Positions 34,312 through 38,880 of a stretch of DNA of 38,880 nt are shown in pieces; positions within the stretch are counted from its first letter, which is position 1; every line of letters begins with the position of its first letter. This DNA is from Lachnospiraceae bacterium. Lineage in GTDB: Bacteria; Bacillota; Clostridia; Lachnospirales; Lachnospiraceae. Location: positions 1 through 38,880 of the forward strand of contig JAKSRV010000007.1 of NCBI GenBank assembly GCA_024403435.1, in the 5' to 3' direction. The notes beneath the pieces are model-generated. The model saw only the letters and a list, made by a program, of their open reading frames with translations, had not been told where the DNA came from and searched no databases. The position numbers and the translations under genes are program-made.

Positions 34312-35385
34312 TTAACACATATATCTTCCTATATATGGGATTCTTCTTAGTAAAAGTGCAACAACCGTACTAATAACATATACAGCCAATACATATAACG
34401 GTATTCCTATTGCTACCGGCAAAGTATCGGGATTGTAACCGACTGTCATCAGCAATTCAATCACTGCCACATGACACAAATACGCTCCCAAAGTATCCTT
34501 TCCCAATTCAGATATAAATTTATCTGTCGCCCGGATTTTTGCATTTGCCTCAGACGACCGCTCCTCTTTGCAAAGACAACTGTTTTTATCATACATTCTG
34601 TTCACGCCGACAAAAATAGCCGTTGCCCAGCCAAATGTTAAAACCGAATAACTGTCTACTATCTCAAAAGCTCCCCTGCCAATCATATATGAAAGCCCGG
34701 TCAATGCAGCTATACTCAAAATCCCACATACAATTCCGCAACCGTATATGATTTTCACCATTCTTTTTGACACACCTACGTGAATCAAATAATATCCCAA
34801 AACAAAATATCCCACATAACTGCACACAAGCTGAATATTTCTGAGTCGTATTATAAATTCAATTATCTCGGGAGTCGGCAATGCCTTCACTGTCTCACAT
34901 ACTATTTGAAAACCAATGAACAATATGAGGAAATACTTTATTTCCTTTTTGGTAGCATTATGAACCCATGTAGACAACATCGGGACTATTATATACAGGC
35001 CAATAATCATCGGAAGGAACCAAAGATGATCTCTGCTGTTAACTATTTCCCATATAATATATTTCCAACCTGCCTTGTACTGCAGATAGTCACATATTCC
35101 ATAAATTGTACTCCACAGCAAATATACGACAATCAGTCTGACAATATTGTGCGTCCAAAGCTTCTTTATATTAATTGTTTTCCCGGGCTCAAGAAACAAA
35201 GCTCCGCTAATCATTACAAAAATCGGAACCCCATAATGAAACGGTGCATTAAAAACCAGCTTCAACATATACAACGAATCAGCCGATACATCTCCTCCGA
35301 TAAGTCCCGAGGTAACATGCATGACTATTACACCCAATAATGATATTACTCTCAAAAAATCAAATGCTGTCTTTCGCTCAGTCAT
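34312..35385 (-). CDS. Acyltransferase-3 family membrane protein (possible polysaccharide O-acetylase)
   Basis: 357 residues with about 10 transmembrane helices. It shows the family pattern: FDFLRVISLLGVIVMHV with the catalytic His in the first helix, PIFVMISGALFL, RDHLWFLPMIIGLYIIVPML, and LGKDTLGAYLCHV near the end. Such proteins use cytoplasmic acyl-CoA to acetylate or otherwise acylate surface glycans. The SGNH proteins elsewhere in the window could complete or counter the modification. Start ATG 35385 with AAGGAAGG upstream, preferred to the TTG six codons before. Confidence 0.88.
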   Translation of the reverse strand: MTERKTAFDFLRVISLLGVIVMHVTSGLIGGDVSADSLYMLKLVFNAPFHYGVPIFVMISGALFLEPGKTINIKKLWTHNIVRLIVVYLLWSTIYGICDYLQYKAGWKYIIWEIVNSRDHLWFLPMIIGLYIIVPMLSTWVHNATKKEIKYFLILFIGFQIVCETVKALPTPEIIEFIIRLRNIQLVCSYVGYFVLGYYLIHVGVSKRMVKIIYGCGIVCGILSIAALTGLSYMIGRGAFEIVDSYSVLTFGWATAIFVGVNRMYDKNSCLCKEERSSEANAKIRATDKFISELGKDTLGAYLCHVAVIELLMTVGYNPDTLPVAIGIPLYVLAVYVISTVVALLLRRIPYIGRYMC

Positions 35386-35405
35386 TTCTTTTCCTTCCTT
35401 CAAAA

Positions 35406-35434
35406 ACTATATAAATAATAACGCAAAGTCCAAA
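35406..35434 (-). promoter_or_regulatory. Candidate promoter of the acyltransferase gene
   Basis: TTTGGA (35434-35429) and TATAGT (35411-35406), 17 bases apart on the minus strand, end 20 bases before the start codon. The -35 is poor. If correct the leader is very short. Confidence 0.35.
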
Positions 35435-35526
35435 TAATTACCATTCATTCATAAAATCAATCACTCATTCAAAATCGATATTTGTACCAAAATCTTCGAA
35501 CGTCCATTCGAAAAATCAACTATTTA

Positions 35527-35566
35527 TGCAAAAAAATGACCGTTCGTGCAAAAAAACGACCGTTCG
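35527..35566. repeat. 20-bp tandem repeat upstream of the acyltransferase gene
   Basis: Two head-to-tail copies of TGCAAAAAAAYGACCGTTCG (35527-35546 and 35547-35566) differ at one base; a third partial copy starts TGCAAAA at 35567. Each holds a run of seven A and CGAACGGTC on the minus strand. Likely operator or slippage-prone DNA. Confidence 0.85.
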
Positions 35567-35803
35567 TGCAAAACTTCTTTATTTTCTGCACAAGTCGTTA
35601 TATGCTAATTTTTGTTAAGGCCCTACATGTTCTTATGAGGATAAATTATCAATCTTTTCTATTATGAATCTGAGTTTTTATATTCTTATTTGCCGGATTC
35701 TTCTATCATTCAAACATGTTCATTCTTTCTATCATCTTCCCATTCGGGATTTCTTTCTTGCAACAGTGCATATCTCACACGTAGGAACCTTAATTGATAT
35801 AAA

Positions 35804-35837
35804 AAACAAAGCGGATACTCGGGGGAGTATCCGCTTT
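35804..35837 (-). terminator. Strong terminator of the GH9 gene
   Basis: A perfect 13-bp stem (AAAGCGGATACTC with GAGTATCCGCTTT, 35808-35837) around GGGG. On the minus strand it is followed by GTTTTTT and starts only a few bases after the GH9 stop codon. Confidence 0.9.
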
Positions 35838-35842
35838 TCATT

Positions 35843-38596
35843 TTAAAAAGTAATTTCAATATTTGCAGCCGATTGAGCCGAATAATCATTACTCATATTC
35901 ATATTTGACCAGTCACTGTGATTGATGCAGAAATTAACGCTCAATGTATCTCCCGCTCCCAGACCGATATTATCAGTAAAACTAATGGTACATACCGTGT
36001 CGGAATCGTTAGCGGTAGTATCCGCAAAGCTACCGGAACATCCATTTACAGCAGAATAATTCGCACCGGATATACCTGCATAATAGCAAGAAAATGTAAG
36101 ACTCTTACCGTCCTCATTCGTGAAATAATACTTAAGTACCAAATCTTTCAGCGAAACCACACCGCTTCCGGTATTTTTGATAGTTATAGTTCCTGTAATG
36201 CTGTTTACACTGCTTCCTGTAGAACTATAATCGACAGAAACACTCAGGTCACCCTGCTGAGCGGTAGAATTTACTGCTGAAGAACTATTATTATTATTTC
36301 CATTGTTGCCATTATTACTGCCGGTTCCCGAATTTCCGCTATTATTACTACCTGCGCTGCTTCCATTACCGGCGCTTGCACCGGCATGTGCACCCGCTGC
36401 AGGTTCAGAACCATATACAAGTTCTCCGGCCTCATAAAGAGCCATATTTACTGCCGGTACAGGATTTCCCTGCGCCAGACCTGTGAAGGAATAATCATTA
36501 GAGCTGTCCCAGACACCGTTTCGTCCGCGCATTCTCACCTGCACTTCCTTCTTGTAATACTCCTGGCCGCCGGGATATACTTCTCCGTCTGTAAATTTGA
36601 TGCACAAATAGTATATATGACTATCCTCATCCCAAGTTACAAATCCGGCAGAATCCAATGCCTGAACATAATTGGTGGTGATTTCTATATCATCAATAGA
36701 TCCGCCCGCATCATATACCTCAGAAAGATCTACGAAATATCTGAGTTCCAAATCCTTATTGGCTCGTGCCGGCCATGCCGTTTCATTGTACACAAATGCT
36801 CTAATCTCAATAAAATCCGCACCATTAACATTTATTGATGCCTCTGCGATAAATTCATCTCCCGGTTCCTCAACCGCGCCCAAATTTATAACAGTCTGTC
36901 CATGATATCTTGTATAAAGCTTTGCAAGCAGACCTGTGAATCCTGCATTGTAATCACACGCCACCTCATTGGTGTTATAATTTGATACTTCATCCGTATA
37001 ATTATCCGATGCATCAGGTCCTCCAACCAATGCTCCAACCAACACATGTCGCGCATTACCCGGTTCATTCATGTTGTTACTGTAGGAACCCTGAGCAGTT
37101 CTGTGATGAATATGCTGAGGATATGCGTCACCGAATCCAACCATATATGAAAAGCCTGTGCTTCCCAAAGCATAATCGGCCTGACTAACCGCAAAATCCC
37201 AATAAGTATCTGCCTTATTGTCAGGACATCCGCTCCATTCACTGTACACACTTGCAATAAAACCGGTTGTCGTCGCATATCTTACCGATCCCCAATTATC
37301 CAGCCACGCAAGACCTTTGGGTGTATATGTGATATGTGAGCCTGATACACCGGTAGTCCACCAATCCAAATGCTGTTCTACGGCAGTTTTGTATACATCC
37401 TTATTGGTAATATTTGCAAGAAGTACTGCCGCTCCCACATGCACATCATCCCAACACATTGCCCAATCGTAATCTTGATTTGCAAGAGGATAATAACTTT
37501 CAGCCTTAGTCAGGTATTCATCATTACCTGTCGCGATATAAAGCCACGCACCTGCCCAAGCCAATTCATCGTAAAAACCGCTCCATGAATTGTAAAAACC
37601 GTTGGCAGCGGTATATCCCGCATCACTCTTATATTTTTCAGCAAAAGCATAAAGACTTTCTGCGTGCTTCAGGCAAAGCGCACTGTACTCGCTGTCAATG
37701 TCTGCAAAGGCGATACTTGCTGTTGCCAATGCCGCCGCAGTCTCACCTGTTACACATGAACCCGGATTGGATGCTGTTACACAGTATGACGGTCTGCTCA
37801 TTCTGGTCTCTACGAGTTCAGCCGCGCCCCACCACGAATGGTCTGAGCCTCCGTCTCCCACCTGATAATAATACACCTCATCTTCAGGATGACATTTAAT
37901 AAAATAATCGCAGACATATCTTATATTGTTAAGCTGATACTCCAGCTGTCCGCTCTCTTCATAGGCGTCATAGTCTTCATAAAGCGACCAGCCCAGCATT
38001 GCGGTAGTATACGCCATCGGAAGATTGAACTTCACATTATCACCGGCATCAAACCATCCGCCTGATAAATCCAGCCCCACATCCTGCCCGTCATTCAGAC
38101 AAGAATCGCCTCGCCAGTTACTTCTGGTAGTTTCAGGGAGCTTGCCGGATCTCTGGAGCTCATAAAACAGAATTGATTTCTGAAGTGCTTCACCATAATT
38201 AAAATTACCGGTACCTTCTACACCTTCGTATCCGTCTCCCGCAAGTGACAATCCGTCTACAGAATATATAGAATAATTACCGGTGCCTGCAGTATTCCCA
38301 TTATTGGTTGCTGCGCCGGTCTGTCCCTGCTGTGCAACGTCATCTGAGGAAACTCCGCCTGCATCAACCGTTCCCGATGCATCGGTAGTAACCGTAGTAC
38401 CGTTTCCGTCCGTTCCTTCCGAAGGATGCTTTCTCAGATTCATAGCAATAACATTTCCCGCAACAATTGCTCCCACAACCGCTACCGGCACTATTATTTT
38501 CCAAGGTGCTATCTTTTTACCTGCTTCAGATTTAATTTCATCTGACTTATCTGCATCATTTTCATTCATCTTTTTTTCTTCTGTCAGTTCTTCCAT
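35843..38596 (-). CDS. Membrane-anchored GH9 endoglucanase with CBM3c and CBM3 domains
   Basis: 917 residues: charged cytoplasmic start, one transmembrane segment (about 34-52), a Thr/Gly/Asn linker, a GH9 catalytic domain (about 130-570), a CBM3c-like domain (about 580-710), a second low-complexity Ser/Gly/Asn linker (about 733-778) and a C-terminal CBM3-like domain (about 781-917). GH9 motifs are complete: GGWFDAGDNVKF with the catalytic Asp pair (183-186), YPQHIHHRTAQ, and TNEVACDYNAGF with the acid Glu (about 544). GH9 followed by CBM3c is the layout of processive endoglucanases. Its topology (N-terminus inside) would keep it on the cell surface instead of in a cellulosome; I see no dockerin. 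GGGGAG sits before the ATG at 38596, preferred to the upstream ATG at 38668, which lies beyond the promoter -10. Confidence 0.93.
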   Translation of the reverse strand: MEELTEEKKMNENDADKSDEIKSEAGKKIAPWKIIVPVAVVGAIVAGNVIAMNLRKHPSEGTDGNGTTVTTDASGTVDAGGVSSDDVAQQGQTGAATNNGNTAGTGNYSIYSVDGLSLAGDGYEGVEGTGNFNYGEALQKSILFYELQRSGKLPETTRSNWRGDSCLNDGQDVGLDLSGGWFDAGDNVKFNLPMAYTTAMLGWSLYEDYDAYEESGQLEYQLNNIRYVCDYFIKCHPEDEVYYYQVGDGGSDHSWWGAAELVETRMSRPSYCVTASNPGSCVTGETAAALATASIAFADIDSEYSALCLKHAESLYAFAEKYKSDAGYTAANGFYNSWSGFYDELAWAGAWLYIATGNDEYLTKAESYYPLANQDYDWAMCWDDVHVGAAVLLANITNKDVYKTAVEQHLDWWTTGVSGSHITYTPKGLAWLDNWGSVRYATTTGFIASVYSEWSGCPDNKADTYWDFAVSQADYALGSTGFSYMVGFGDAYPQHIHHRTAQGSYSNNMNEPGNARHVLVGALVGGPDASDNYTDEVSNYNTNEVACDYNAGFTGLLAKLYTRYHGQTVINLGAVEEPGDEFIAEASINVNGADFIEIRAFVYNETAWPARANKDLELRYFVDLSEVYDAGGSIDDIEITTNYVQALDSAGFVTWDEDSHIYYLCIKFTDGEVYPGGQEYYKKEVQVRMRGRNGVWDSSNDYSFTGLAQGNPVPAVNMALYEAGELVYGSEPAAGAHAGASAGNGSSAGSNNSGNSGTGSNNGNNGNNNNSSSAVNSTAQQGDLSVSVDYSSTGSSVNSITGTITIKNTGSGVVSLKDLVLKYYFTNEDGKSLTFSCYYAGISGANYSAVNGCSGSFADTTANDSDTVCTISFTDNIGLGAGDTLSVNFCINHSDWSNMNMSNDYSAQSAANIEITF

Positions 38597-38672
38597 AATG
38601 TGCTCCCCAATGATTTTAATCAGCTGCCGGATTGAAATCATCAATACAGTTTGAAAATACGGCAACACTCAC

Positions 38673-38701
38673 ATTTTAACAGAATGTCACACCGAATTCA
38701 A
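38673..38701 (-). promoter_or_regulatory. Promoter of the GH9 gene
   Basis: TTGAAT (38701-38696), 17 bases, TAAAAT (38678-38673) on the minus strand, with a leader of about 70 bases. The -35 is identical to that of the polysaccharide operon promoter. Confidence 0.65.
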
Positions 38702-38710
38702 AACTTTACA

Positions 38711-38751
38711 CAAAAAAACAGGGGCATTACCCTGTTGAGTAATGCCCCTGT
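38711..38751 (-). terminator. Strong terminator of the gene at the right edge
   Basis: A perfect 13-bp stem (ACAGGGGCATTAC with GTAATGCCCCTGT, 38718-38751) around an 8-base loop. On the minus strand it is followed by seven T. It lies 28 bases after the stop codon of the truncated gene. Confidence 0.93.
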
Positions 38752-38779
38752 GAATATACCTTTTATCTTTAGCTTAGAA

Positions 38780-38880
38780 TTAAGCAAAAGGATTCTCGGT
38801 AGGATAAGGAAGGCTCTTAGGCTGATTGTAAGCGATATCCTGTACTCCAAGGAACTTGAAGGTCTCGAAGAGATACTTTC
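38780..38880 (-). CDS. C-terminal end of an unidentified gene, cut by window edge
   Basis: The minus strand gives 32 residues before a TAA at 38782-38780, including KYLFETFKFLGVQDIAYNQP and ending YPTENPFA. It is followed by a strong terminator, which supports a real gene end. I do not recognise the family from so short a piece and give no function. Confidence 0.6.
   Translation of the reverse strand, partial: KYLFETFKFLGVQDIAYNQPKSLPYPTENPFA

Larger units (their letters stand above)
35404..35842. other. Gene-free AT-rich region between acyltransferase and GH9 genes
   Basis: Holds the candidate acyltransferase promoter (35406-35434), a LexA-like half-matching site CGAACGTCCATTCG (35497-35510), a 20-bp tandem repeat (35527-35566) and, at the right end, the GH9 terminator (35808-35837). 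Between about 35570 and 35800 I see no convincing gene, RNA or further repeat; short frames there lack ribosome sites. Confidence 0.7.

Noticed and set aside
35527..35566. Repeats that could suggest a CRISPR array
   Set aside because: The copies are directly adjacent with no spacers, and no cas gene is present.
35706..35771. 21-codon minus-strand frame after the GH9 terminator
   Set aside because: Poor ribosome site, no promoter and no recognisable features; too short to support.
35482..35846. Two 60-residue plus-strand frames in the gene-free region
   Set aside because: No ribosome sites; the second runs through the GH9 terminator hairpin.
35843..38596. Dockerin on the GH9 enzyme that would bind the cohesin-like protein
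   Set aside because: No paired calcium-binding repeats are visible; the C-terminal domain looks like CBM3.
38780..38880. Assignment of the right-edge fragment to a sugar phosphorylase or isomerase
   Set aside because: Thirty-two residues without a known motif do not allow a family call.

Overview
The window looks like chromosomal DNA of a low-to-moderate GC Gram-positive gut Clostridium, probably a Lachnospiraceae member (Coprococcus/Butyrivibrio-like). This is an inference from protein style, AGGAGG-type ribosome sites, a CpsB/CpsC/CpsD regulatory triad instead of Gram-negative Wza/Wzc, GH25 muramidases and a membrane-anchored GH9 cellulase. No rRNA, tRNA, CRISPR array, phage gene or insertion sequence was found. 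Almost everything is on the minus strand; one gene (17122-18180) is on the plus strand.

Layout, left to right. 1-1379: the 5' part of a phosphoglucomutase gene. 1537-16920: a polysaccharide operon read leftwards from a good promoter (16892-16920) to a hairpin near 1500. It encodes a multidomain GH25 muramidase, RmlB, RmlA, a second GH25 muramidase, RmlC, an ABC-type polysaccharide exporter (Wzm, and Wzt with a C-terminal carbohydrate-binding domain), a methyltransferase-kinase fusion and two large tandem GT2 glycosyltransferases. 17122-18180: a divergent gene for an SGNH-like membrane protein that has lost the GDS serine. 18325-28214: a second minus-strand operon of a PglK/MsbA-like ABC flippase, an SGNH hydrolase with an intact GDS, a GtrII-like polytopic glycosyltransferase, a GtrB-like polyprenyl-phosphate glycosyltransferase, WecE aminotransferase and three further polytopic proteins. 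28270-29711: housekeeping truA and thrH. 29853-34302: an operon with a consensus promoter (TTGACA-17-TATACT) encoding CpsB phosphatase, CpsC, CpsD tyrosine kinase with a Tyr-rich tail, a cohesin-like membrane protein and a low-complexity membrane protein. 34312-35385: acyltransferase-3. 35843-38596: membrane-anchored GH9-CBM3 endoglucanase. 38780-38880: the tail of an unidentified gene.

How the genes may work together. PgcA gives glucose-1-phosphate, and RmlA and RmlB convert it to dTDP-4-keto-6-deoxyglucose. RmlC then takes this intermediate towards dTDP-L-rhamnose (RmlD is not in the window), while WecE takes it towards dTDP-Fuc4N. The GT2 enzymes would build a chain in the cytoplasm. The methyltransferase-kinase would cap it, in the manner of E. 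coli O8/O9a WbdD, and Wzt's C-terminal domain would recognise the cap for export through Wzm. The second operon looks like a lipid-linked, extracytoplasmic decoration pathway: GtrB loads a sugar on polyprenyl phosphate, a flippase turns it over, and GT-C-like membrane enzymes and an SGNH enzyme modify the polymer outside. The CpsBCD triad probably sets the amount or length of polymer by tyrosine phosphorylation. The GH25 proteins may open or remodel peptidoglycan where polymer is exported or attached.

The strongest candidate for something undescribed is a Gram-positive counterpart of the WbdD/Wzt capped-chain export system, linked to membrane-anchored muramidases and a WecE/GtrB/GtrII decoration module. 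Functions are inferred from motifs read by eye; no database search was run.
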